Below are positions 60,101 to 64,000 of a DNA stretch of 64,000 nt, piece after piece. The stretch is from Macrostomum hystrix. Its lineage: Eukaryota > Platyhelminthes > Macrostomidae. Each line of letters opens with the position of its first letter. The first letter of the stretch is position 1. The DNA is taken from the NCBI GenBank assembly GCA_950097015.1, contig CATNEN010000002.1:7406501-7470500 (forward strand). The letters are read 5' to 3'. The translations under genes and the position numbers were made by a program. The notes under the pieces are model-generated. The model ran no database searches. It saw only the letters and a program-made list of their open reading frames with translations, and was not told the origin of the DNA.

Positions 60101-62155
60101 GAGTTAATAGGGCCTAATACTGACATCTGAGAAATTGACTGTGCTATTTTGAGAACGGAAATAATACGACTAAGGATGTCAAGCTTAGAGTTTGAGAGGT
60201 TTGTGTTGTCCAGATTGGATTAGAATCCTAAGTGGACGATATAAATCGCTTTGACCACTAGTTTTAGATGCCGTAAAATTCCATTTACAATAAGAGACTT
60301 TAAAAGTACAAAGACACGTACTATTCGAACACCATGTATAGCATGCCGCCCATGCTGTAGGTCTCCAATAGCTCCACAATGTGATTGTGCTTCAGCAGGT
60401 GACAAATGGTTGCCTCGCGTTTCAGATCTACAGAATTGTAACAGAGCAATATTAACAGCTTATCAGCATTTTGGCCTTCTTATAAAAATATTCATCAAGT
60501 TAAAATACACACCTGCTGTAGATAGTCCTGGACTAGATGCAAATTTTGTTACATCCACAGTTTTCACAGCAAATAATTTCTGTGTCTGCTTGTGGACACA
60601 TTTTCGCACAATACTGAATGGGCCTCTAAAATGTTGTTTAGTGAAATGATTACACTTATGATAAAATTAAGCTGGTGCAGTTGATTCATTATTTCTATTA
60701 TTTCTATTATGGCTGTAAAAAACATGTGGATAGCATTTTTGCATTACTTTGTACAAATTGAATTGACTTATAAAAACTAGCCTGCATATTGAGTGATCAA
60801 CACATATTTTAGTGTTGTTATTGACATGACATGTAATAACTTTACTTCAGTATTGAGTGATAATGTGACAAAATGCATATCAATAAACAAAAAAATTAGC
60901 AATAAAAAATAAGTGACAGATCTGAGGTGCAGGTCATAGATTACAATTGATTCATATTTTTAAAGACGAAGACAGAGACAAAGCAGATCATTCAGTTTTG
61001 TGGTGAGTTGCTTGTTGAGTTATATTATTTCAAGGACGAACCATTTAATAAAGTGTCAAATAATATTAATGATAAATTAAAGGTAGTTAGCACTAAATAC
61101 TCTATTTCCCACATATATACTCACAAATCTTAAATTAAACTATTGGAATAGTATATGTTCTGAGGTTCAAAAAAGTTGTGAAAAAAATGACTAAACAAAT
61201 TGTTGGCAGCTAAAATTAATCTTTCTATTAAGAATTATCTGTTAGAATGAGAAAATAAAGTAAAATAGTAAGAGATAAGAAATTTTTACAGGTTAGAGTT
61301 CCAGGATATAGTAAAAATAACAGAAAATTATAATAATGAAATTGGATACAGCATAATAATATTAGACTATAAGGTAATTACATTATACATATCAGAGGAG
61401 ATTGGCTATATATTGGAAAAGGCTAGAATAATATAAACTGAATTAGAAACAGTTGGCAAAGGGTCATATCTGGCTTGTAGCCTAGTAGCTAATACTATAG
61501 TTAACTTTGTAAATAAAAGGTTCTAGTATTCTAGAAAAGTAATCATATACTGTCTATATTTTACTTCTTTTCCATTTTAATTTTTTTATCATACTGATAA
61601 CAATTTTACTTAGTTAAACTTTCAGAAATGATATTATGACATAACATATGTTGAATTTTATATTTAGCTAGCCAGCTATATATTGAAACATCTCATCCCA
61701 CTTTATATAACATCCCATGAATTATATAGAACATTTTTGAGACTGCCTTAACATTTAAAATCTTGAACATAATAGTGCAATACTAAGATAAATTTGATTG
61801 CCCAGCTGTATATACATATACACAACAGTAATTTATCTAAAAATGTAAAGTGAAGCAGAAAACTTATCTTGTAACTACAAAATATCAAGGAAAATGATCC
61901 GTTTTAACATTAAATGATAGCTAAAGGCTTTGACAATGCTGAGTGATAGCTCAATATAATAAAGATACAAAATTACAATATAAAATCGAAAAATTTAATA
62001 TAAAATTATAACAGCCATTGAGGAATGAAAATGACTTACTTTCCAATAATCTCTAGCATTTGGTAGACATCATCAAATAAGACATCAGGATCGGCAGGAC
62101 TATGAACTGAATTAGAGTTGGAACCTTGGTAACTGTTTCCTCTGTTATAATCCAT
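27011..62155 (-). CDS. CASK: CASK, CaM-kinase-domain MAGUK scaffold; complete gene, 17 exons plus one alternative exon
   Basis: Seventeen exons splice in frame from ATG (62153-62155) to TGA (27011-27013). They give 927 residues with PDZ exon A or 931 with exon B; vertebrate CASK is about 926. Domain order is kinase (about 30-295), L27 pair (about 360-470), PDZ (about 510-590), SH3 (about 600-660) and guanylate kinase (about 735-927). CASK scaffolds synapses and junctions, binding neurexin and syndecan tails, Mint and Lin-7 (known for the family). The kinase carries the CASK hallmark: GFG (181-183) in place of DFG, and Cys165 where other kinases have the catalytic-loop Asn, with Lys60 and HRD (158-160) kept. 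The C-terminus ends QWVPVNWVY, close to vertebrate CASK. It is about 18 residues longer at the N-terminus than vertebrate CASK. Every junction keeps phase, which is strong support. Confidence 0.97.
27232..27820. repeat. 24-bp tandem array with 12-bp palindrome
   Basis: About 24 copies; core TTGGGGGTCAGCTGACC. GGTCAGCTGACC is a perfect palindrome with a central CAGCTG E-box. It fills most of the last CASK intron (749 bp). Confidence 0.97.
27937..28235 (-). CDS. CASK: CASK exon 16: guanylate-kinase core
   Basis: Residues 770-869: [74 protein letters not shown]. The GMP-binding-like region is conserved as in other catalytically inactive MAGUK kinases. Donor GTGAGC. Confidence 0.96.
28271..28740. 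repeat. 36-bp tandem array
   Basis: About 13 copies; core GATTGCTAGTCTATTCCTAG followed by ATAGGAGGATAGGAT. It fills most of the 587-bp intron between CASK exons 15 and 16. Confidence 0.97.
28823..29210 (-). CDS. CASK: CASK exon 15: SH3 end, HOOK linker, start of guanylate-kinase domain
   Basis: Residues 641-770: [20 protein letters not shown] closes the SH3. A basic HOOK region follows ([18 protein letters not shown]) with five Gln encoded by pure CAG. Then come [20 protein letters not shown] and [20 protein letters not shown], the pseudo-P-loop of MAGUK guanylate kinases. Donor GTGAGC splits His770. Confidence 0.95.
29250..29465. repeat. 17-bp tandem array
   Basis: About 12 copies of GGGTCAAGGCGAGTCTT in a 277-bp intron between CASK exons 14 and 15. 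Confidence 0.95.
29488..29619 (-). CDS. CASK: CASK exon 14: SH3 domain, first part
   Basis: Residues 597-640: [44 protein letters not shown]. The ALYDY-like strand and the WW pair of the SH3 fold are present. Vertebrate CASK has an extra Ser-rich linker just before it that I do not find here. Confidence 0.95.
29941..30882. repeat. 30-bp tandem array
   Basis: About 31 copies, exactly 30 bases each; core GGGATGTTGATTTAAGCAAC. Rare variants recur 330 bases apart, showing a higher-order duplication of 11 units. Confidence 0.98.
31069..31137 (-). CDS. CASK: CASK exon 13A: last PDZ strand and linker, canonical form
   Basis: A 69-base phase-0 exon, residues 574-596: [20 protein letters not shown] then QCE, matching vertebrate REMRGSITFKIVPSYR and the CE that follows. 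Acceptor CACTTGCAG, donor GTATGG. It lies 2.7 kb downstream of its paralogue 13B. Confidence 0.94.
31299..31660. repeat. 30-bp tandem array
   Basis: About 12 copies; core AACTGAGTCCCTGAAGTTGT. It lies between CASK exons 13B and 13A. Confidence 0.96.
32004..32072 (-). promoter_or_regulatory. Intronic element upstream of CASK exon 13A
   Basis: On the minus strand TTAAACGCC, CTCTACTACAAGTAGAA and an ACCAAAATTAGCAG segment resemble the sequence just upstream of exon 13B (33981-34050). It contains a short inverted repeat (CTACT/AGTAG). It may be a splicing element or just part of the ancestral exon duplication; a third match to its core lies at 54221-54246. Confidence 0.3.
32536..33722. repeat. 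20-bp tandem array
   Basis: About 58 copies of TATTCCTCATCTCCCAGTTC and its CTGTTC alternate, with looser copies at the left. It lies between CASK exons 13B and 13A. Confidence 0.97.
33861..33941 (-). CDS. CASK: CASK exon 13B: alternative last PDZ strand and linker
   Basis: An 81-base phase-0 exon between acceptor AATTCGCAG and donor GTAAAA. It encodes [20 protein letters not shown] then LCQTFKE. It is clearly paralogous to exon 13A (both carry RG-x-V-T-x-KIVPS) but has a longer Cys-containing linker. Either exon joins exons 12 and 14 in frame, so mutually exclusive use is the likely arrangement. Inclusion of both would also keep frame but would duplicate the final PDZ strand. Confidence 0.88.
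33981..34050 (-). promoter_or_regulatory. Intronic element upstream of CASK exon 13B
   Basis: Partner of 32004-32072. On the minus strand it reads TTTAAACGCCTTACAGTCTA then CTATAAGTAGAATTG, 40-110 bases before the exon. A hairpin of TCTACT with AGTAGA is visible. Confidence 0.3.
34272..34500. repeat. 21-bp tandem array
   Basis: About 11 copies; core TAATCTGTCAGACATTCTAC. It lies between CASK exons 12 and 13B. Confidence 0.97.
34576..34661 (-). CDS. CASK: CASK exon 12: PDZ middle
   Basis: Residues 545-573: [20 protein letters not shown] then VEALQRLL. It includes the VGDEI-x-x-INGE core of PDZ domains. It ends in phase 0 and can join either of the two following PDZ exons. Donor GTGCGT. Confidence 0.95.
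34766..35385. repeat. 18-bp tandem array
   Basis: About 34 copies of AGATGAAGGTGTGACAAT, very homogeneous. Because 18 is a multiple of 3, long frames run through on both strands without meaning. It fills most of the 800-bp intron between CASK exons 11 and 12. Confidence 0.98.
35462..35540 (-). CDS. CASK: CASK exon 11: PDZ carboxylate-binding loop region
   Basis: Residues 519-545: [20 protein letters not shown] then GMIHRQG. The motif at the start is GIT in place of the usual GLGF ending. Donor GTGAGA. Confidence 0.95.
35812..36000 (-). CDS. CASK: CASK exon 10: L27-PDZ linker and first PDZ strand
   Basis: Residues 456-518: [34 protein letters not shown] and [18 protein letters not shown], very close to vertebrate CASK. 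The acidic stretch [10 protein letters not shown] between them is variable. Donor GTGAGT. Confidence 0.96.
36090..36600. repeat. 18-bp tandem array
   Basis: About 28 copies of AGATAGAGGATGAGAGGT. Purine-rich. CASK intron 10. Confidence 0.97.
37030..38180. repeat. 25-bp tandem array with deletion variants
   Basis: About 47 copies; core GAAATGGCATCTAGTCTAGA, with shorter variants in which one CTAGATT/CTAGGTT block is missing. Variant order repeats, so blocks of several units were duplicated. CASK intron 10. Confidence 0.97.
38630..38968 (-). mobile_element. tRNA-derived SINE, near-complete copy
   Basis: Read on the minus strand, a tRNA-like head comes first (AACGCGTTCGCCTCTCGCAC, then GAGCTCGATTCC as a B-box). 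An about 240-bp body follows, ending in an ATT-rich tail (TTATTATTATTAATA). The body is shared with 51885-52125, on the opposite strand. Head, body and simple tail are the SINE layout. It lies in CASK intron 10. Confidence 0.65.
39714..39890 (-). CDS. CASK: CASK exon 9: second L27 domain
   Basis: Residues 397-455: [59 protein letters not shown]. It is aligned to the L27C segment that binds Lin-7 in other animals. It is more divergent than the kinase exons. Donor GTGAGT taken after AGG to keep the frame. Confidence 0.9.
40000..40560. repeat. 35-bp tandem array
   Basis: About 16 copies; core GGTTGGGATTTTGATTTGGA followed by GTGGGATTTATGACA. CASK intron 9. Confidence 0.96.
41155..41635. repeat. 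22-bp tandem array
   Basis: About 22 copies; core CTGAAGCACTCCACTGTCTA. It ends about 40 bases before CASK exon 8. Confidence 0.97.
41673..41791 (-). CDS. CASK: CASK exon 8: first L27 domain
   Basis: Residues 357-396: [20 protein letters not shown] then [17 protein letters not shown], matching the vertebrate L27N segment that binds SAP97-type partners. Donor GTGAGT. Confidence 0.94.
41885..41940 (-). mobile_element. tRNA-like SINE fragment
   Basis: On the minus strand GGAGGTCTGAAGTTCGATCC carries a B-box. A similar plus-strand segment, GGAGGTCCGAAGTTCAAATC, lies at 43765-43784. Neither has a full tRNA fold, so both look like remnants of one tRNA-derived family. Confidence 0.3.
42250..42800. 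repeat. 21-bp tandem array
   Basis: About 26 copies; core CAGTTCCCACATCCCTGCAA. Multiple of 3, so plus and minus frames stay open by chance. CASK intron 8. Confidence 0.97.
43844..44147 (-). CDS. CASK: CASK exon 7: kinase C-terminus and calmodulin-binding/autoregulatory region
   Basis: Residues 256-357: [40 protein letters not shown] and [20 protein letters not shown], the last being the autoregulatory helix of the CaMK-like region. It then has an acidic linker before the first L27. Donor GTAATT. Confidence 0.95.
44250..45135. repeat. 25-bp tandem array rich in TCTAGA
   Basis: About 34 copies; core TTATAAATCTAGATAGATCC, with AATCTAGATT palindromes in hybrid copies. It fills most of the 1,017-bp CASK intron 7 and ends in a short GATA-like run. 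Confidence 0.96.
45165..45340 (-). CDS. CASK: CASK exon 6: activation segment to helix G
   Basis: Residues 197-255: [20 protein letters not shown] (APE motif present), [39 protein letters not shown]. Donor GTGAGT, acceptor GCCAACAG. Confidence 0.96.
45541..45905 (+). mobile_element. Decayed 3' end of a non-LTR retrotransposon (LINE) ORF
   Basis: A GC-rich island in an AT-rich intron has a plus-strand frame with [20 protein letters not shown], then [17 protein letters not shown]. This is the usual tail of LINE reverse-transcriptase ORFs: a CCHC-like H-x-x-x-C pattern followed by a LG-P-x-x-x-x-E segment and LVxFLRxT. No reverse-transcriptase core is present, so it is a 5'-truncated insertion. 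It lies antisense in CASK intron 6. The family assignment is by pattern only. Confidence 0.5.
45906..46599. other. AT-rich intron sequence
   Basis: Part of CASK intron 6 between the LINE fragment and the 48-bp array; nothing recognised. Confidence 0.4.
46600..47893. repeat. 48-bp tandem array
   Basis: About 27 copies; a 48-base unit with GATTCCTTCCTGCGATTCTG and GTACTATTGTAGCTTC. Two alternating subtypes differ at the GACACCAGT/GACAAGAGT and GCAGC/GTAGC positions. A plus-strand frame repeats [16 protein letters not shown], 16 residues per unit. CASK intron 6. Confidence 0.96.
48435..48680. repeat. 21-bp tandem array
   Basis: About 12 copies; core GGGGATAAACCCAGGGAAAC, degenerate at both ends. 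CASK intron 6. Confidence 0.93.
49215..50480. repeat. 22-bp tandem array
   Basis: About 57 copies; core ATTACCGATCAGAATCCTAG. Variant units (AAGG, AAAG, AATG, ACTAGG) recur in ordered blocks. It ends about 45 bases before CASK exon 5. Confidence 0.97.
50523..50698 (-). CDS. CASK: CASK exon 5: catalytic loop and GFG
   Basis: Residues 138-197. It contains [30 protein letters not shown] and [15 protein letters not shown]. The magnesium-coordinating residues of ordinary kinases are replaced (Cys165 for Asn, Gly181 for Asp), as in vertebrate CASK, which is known to phosphorylate without Mg2+. Donor GTGAGA. Confidence 0.96.
50821..50898 (-). CDS. CASK: CASK exon 4: kinase helix D
   Basis: Residues 112-138: [20 protein letters not shown] then SESVA. 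Donor GTGAGT. It is separated from exon 3 by a 9.4 kb intron, the longest in the gene. Confidence 0.95.
51335..51597. repeat. About 260-bp element, copy 1 of a direct pair
   Basis: Closely similar to 52470-52735 in the same orientation, with the best-kept part being TCTACGTCTCAACAACTATC and GCGCTCATTGTGGGCTCGGA. The segment CACAATG...CATTGTG forms a hairpin in both copies. No coding frame is shared. It lies in CASK intron 3. Confidence 0.6.
51885..52125 (+). mobile_element. SINE copy, head-truncated
   Basis: The plus strand here matches the minus-strand body of the 38.6 kb SINE over most of its length by eye, including GAGGGCCAACCTCC, CTGACGATGAGAA, GGAGTCAGCGAAATGGGCAG and the tail AATTATTATTTTATTATTAA. 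It has an extra piece of about 25 bases and no tRNA-like head. Confidence 0.6.
52128..52250 (-). mobile_element. tRNA-like SINE fragment
   Basis: On the minus strand TAGCCCAGTGGTTAA fits a Pol III A-box and GGGAGTTCGAATTTT fits a B-box about 35 bases later, with no perfect cloverleaf. It abuts the tail of the SINE at 51885-52125, so one element probably inserted next to the other. Confidence 0.5.
52470..52735. repeat. About 260-bp element, copy 2 of a direct pair
   Basis: Paired with 51335-51597; the SINE cluster at 51885-52250 lies between them. The 3' third is much better conserved than the 5' part, including the CACAATG/CATTGTG hairpin. It could be a short non-autonomous mobile element or a local duplication. 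Confidence 0.6.
52740..54220. other. CASK intron 3 segment, no gene recognised
   Basis: A GC-rich patch at 52860-53180 has open frames on both strands and some splice-like sites, but no conserved protein. The rest is AT-rich. Confidence 0.35.
54285..54565. repeat. 30-bp tandem array
   Basis: About nine copies; core GAGCATTATGGCTGGTCTCT. CASK intron 3. Confidence 0.96.
54570..56647. other. CASK intron 3 segment, nothing recognised
   Basis: About 2 kb without arrays or convincing exons. A 90-codon minus frame at 56064-56336 begins with a hydrophobic stretch but lacks other support. Confidence 0.35.
56648..57130. repeat. 93-bp tandem array
   Basis: Five nearly identical copies of a 93-base unit (CATCAACCTCACGCC at 56654, 56749, 56842, 56935 and 57028) and a broken last copy. 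The unit also contains GGGAATGTACATTGCCCC. It is the longest unit in the window. CASK intron 3. Confidence 0.96.
58165..59165. repeat. 16-bp tandem array with higher-order repeat
   Basis: About 62 copies of GAGGGATAATAAACCT. A run of variants beginning near 58453 reappears 368 bases later (58821), i.e. a duplicated block of 23 units. CASK intron 3. Confidence 0.97.
59235..59500. repeat. 27-bp tandem array
   Basis: About 10 copies; core CCTGAGGTTCAGTAACCTGA. It directly follows the 16-bp array and shares its CCTGAGG. Confidence 0.96.
60322..60427 (-). CDS. CASK: CASK exon 3: kinase helix C region
   Basis: Residues 77-112: [20 protein letters not shown] then [15 protein letters not shown]. 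Nearly identical to vertebrate CASK. Donor GTACGT splits the Tyr codon that precedes MDGAD. Confidence 0.95.
60513..60625 (-). CDS. CASK: CASK exon 2: glycine loop and VAVK lysine
   Basis: Residues 39-77. Acceptor ACATTTTAG and donor GTGTGT. It reads [20 protein letters not shown], then [17 protein letters not shown], aligned with the vertebrate glycine-rich loop and the ATP-binding Lys (Lys60). An internal CAG before AAATTA looks like an acceptor, but using it would lose the loop. Confidence 0.93.
60626..62039. other. CASK intron 1, AT-rich and free of arrays
   Basis: The only long CASK intron without a tandem array. No exon or element recognised. Confidence 0.5.
62040..62155 (-). CDS. CASK: CASK exon 1: start codon, N-terminal extension, first kinase strand
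   Basis: Residues 1-39. It starts [12 protein letters not shown], followed by a Ser/Asn-rich stretch, then [15 protein letters not shown], which matches the vertebrate start DVLFEDVYELCEVIG. Donor GTAAGT. The bases just 5' of the ATG (ACTCAAAAG) could themselves be an acceptor, so the 5' UTR may be on another exon upstream. Confidence 0.93.
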
Positions 62156-63711
62156 CTTTTGAGTGAAACTGTTTCAGATATGCTAGCAGGTTCCAGAAAA
62201 AGCTGAAAATCTGTTTAAAATAAGCTTTATCGAAAAGTATTACTGAAATTTTCTCAATACTAATTCATAACCAGAACAAAGAGCTTTTTAAAACAGCTTT
62301 TTAAATGACTTAACAGTTTTTGCTTTATGGGACAAAAGGTACACTTATGAGTATTATGAGTATTTTAGTATGAAATAAGAAATATTAAGACTGTTTTTAT
62401 CTATATCAATAAACTAGACACGAAATAATCTGCAGTCACAAAAATATTTCTGACAAATTCAGGGAACTTGAAAGCTTCGATGAGTAAATCTAATTAAAGT
62501 TTTTCACGTAAATTAGTCTTTCTTACTTTTACCGCATAAATGAACAGAATATTAATTACGGCATGAGGTTAATTTTTTCCTTTATATCAAATAAATTTTC
62601 TTTGAATTCAGAAAAGAAACAAATTTGTCCTTACAGAACCGTAATAGGCCACTACTTTAATTTTTCAGATGTAACGTCACATTAGAAAAATTAAAATAAA
62701 TGATTAAGATAAAACGTGAATAAAAATAAAAAACTGAAGTCGCAATCCGTTTTTTTTTTTAAAATACTAACAGAAGCCGCATTCTTTTTTCAGAACTAGC
62801 CTATTCCACACGGCACTCATGTTAAATCAATTATGCATGATTTTCCTCCAAAAAAAAATCATTCTTAATTTTTTGGGGCTAAGACATCCCCGAATTGTCT
62901 TGAGTTACGAGTTCAATATGTCATATCAAACTCATTATCATGCTGTCATATTACATCACTAGATTTCACTTGACAGAATGCGCTAATAAAACGTCATTTA
63001 AGTAGACTGCACATATACACCGACCTTACTTGTATAGTTTTCTGAAAAACTACGTTATATGAATTATTTTCACGCGAATTTTAGCAGGAAACTTACATTT
63101 CTATCTGGTACGTTAGGGCATCCGAATTTTTACCTACAGAATAGGTCTGCAATTTGATTCTCAGTCTAAGAGAGAAAATTTATGTGCTTGAGCAACACAC
63201 ATAATTCCTCAGTGCGATCAGCTCAACTCTAAGCTGCGAATATGGTACCGACTTGGGGTCCATTTTTTTTGTTTGGCGGCCTTCCCAGTTTACGCACTGA
63301 GCATAGCTCTTGGAAGGCTGTGCTACTATAGCTGCTGGGCACAAGCTCTTGAACATTTAGTAAAATTGGTACTCATTTTCTATAGTAAGAATAACACCCA
63401 TGGATATGCAAGTATACCAGCAACCAATTCAATTTAGAAAGTACAGATAAAACTACCAGCGTCAAGTGCAGCTGTGTTCTCTTAGGAGTCCAAGCAAAAC
63501 TTAATAAAATAGAAACACTAATGTTCAAACTGCGCTCAACTCACCTCACATGAAATCGATAAAACCGCCCACGGGTTCAGGACAACGGCTGAAGGGAATG
63601 GTGTATGAAGTTAAATACAACTGGTAGAATGCATGCCCCAATTGCAGTCCCAATAGCAATCGTCAGGCACAGAAAAATTCCTTAATCAGACGGATCACCT
63701 GCTCACAACTA
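62156..63711 (-). promoter_or_regulatory. Presumed CASK 5' UTR and promoter region
   Basis: AT-rich, array-free sequence between the CASK start codon and the probable end of the next gene. A transcription start cannot be fixed from sequence; one or more non-coding 5' exons may lie here. Confidence 0.3.
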
Positions 63712-63892
63712 TTAAGGGTATGTTTTAAGGTCTTTTTCCTTGGAACGGACTGGCGATTCGACAGTAAAGGCATTGTTTGGCTCAAAGATCTGAATTTTGC
63801 TGAGCACCTCCGCGGTCCCTGCTGCAGGCGGTCTCGAGGGAAGCTTAGACTCGGCGCAGACTATTTGGCCTTCCAGCTGGAATCGCCGGCGA
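63712..63892 (-). CDS. Probable last coding exon of an unidentified neighbouring gene
   Basis: Acceptor CTCTGCAG leads into an open frame of about 60 codons ending TAA at 63712. It contains RRFQLEGQIVCAESKLPSRP, KIQIFEPNNAFTVESPVRSK and KDLKTYP. Composition looks protein-like and differs from the AT-rich flank. I do not recognise a family. It is on the same strand as CASK, ending about 1.6 kb upstream of the CASK ATG. It could instead be a 5' part of CASK, but its stop codon argues against that. Confidence 0.4.
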
Positions 63893-64000
63893 CTGCAGAG
63901 CAATTAACCGCGACTGGAGTTGCCTCGTTAGTGACTCAAACATCAAACACAATTGACTTGCTGTTCGAGCGAGTCCGTCAACCTCCAGTTATTGGTTCCG

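Noticed and set aside
60513-60579. Shorter version of CASK exon 2 beginning at AAATTATTT
   Set aside because: The longer exon (to 60625) supplies the glycine loop and joins exon 1 in phase; the shorter one would not.

Overview
This window is animal (eukaryotic) genomic DNA, not bacterial. Coding sequence appears only as short exons with GT...AG borders, nearly all with GTGAG-type donors, separated by AT-rich introns full of tandem repeats. Two multi-exon genes can be reconstructed, and they converge. The species cannot be named from sequence alone; the proteins fit a bilaterian invertebrate, and an arthropod is possible but unproven.

Layout. (1) About 1-20.3 kb, plus strand: six exons of an immunoglobulin/fibronectin-III cell-adhesion-type protein (283 residues visible, no N-terminus, C-terminus uncertain). 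(2) 21.5-25.4 kb: one 3.9 kb array of a 20-bp repeat. (3) 27.0-62.2 kb, minus strand: a complete CASK gene (calcium/calmodulin-dependent serine kinase, MAGUK scaffold). Its 17 exons splice in frame to 927 codons, with kinase, two L27, PDZ, SH3 and guanylate-kinase domains in order. One PDZ exon exists in two alternative versions. (4) 63.7-63.9 kb, minus strand: a likely last coding exon of a further gene just upstream of CASK.

About 40% of the window (by my approximate boundaries) consists of some 40 tandem arrays with units of 4 to 93 bp. Almost every one has its own private unit and almost every intron longer than about 275 bp carries at least one. Several small introns are mostly array. 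Many units contain a perfect palindrome. No array lies between 59.5 kb and the right edge, which includes CASK intron 1 and its upstream region. Dispersed elements include a tRNA-headed SINE family (copies near 38.6-39.0 and 51.9-52.1 kb, a fragment near 5.7 kb), other tRNA-like SINE fragments, a directly repeated element of about 260 bp with a hairpin (51.3 and 52.5 kb), and a decayed non-LTR retrotransposon 3' end (45.5-45.9 kb).

CASK is a synaptic and junctional scaffold that binds neurexin/syndecan tails through its PDZ domain and Lin-2/Lin-7/Mint partners through its L27 and kinase domains. The adhesion-type protein next door could act in the same membrane setting, but nothing in the sequence shows that the two genes work together. 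The most interesting signals are the alternative PDZ exons with a shared intronic element and the intron-by-intron minisatellite expansion.
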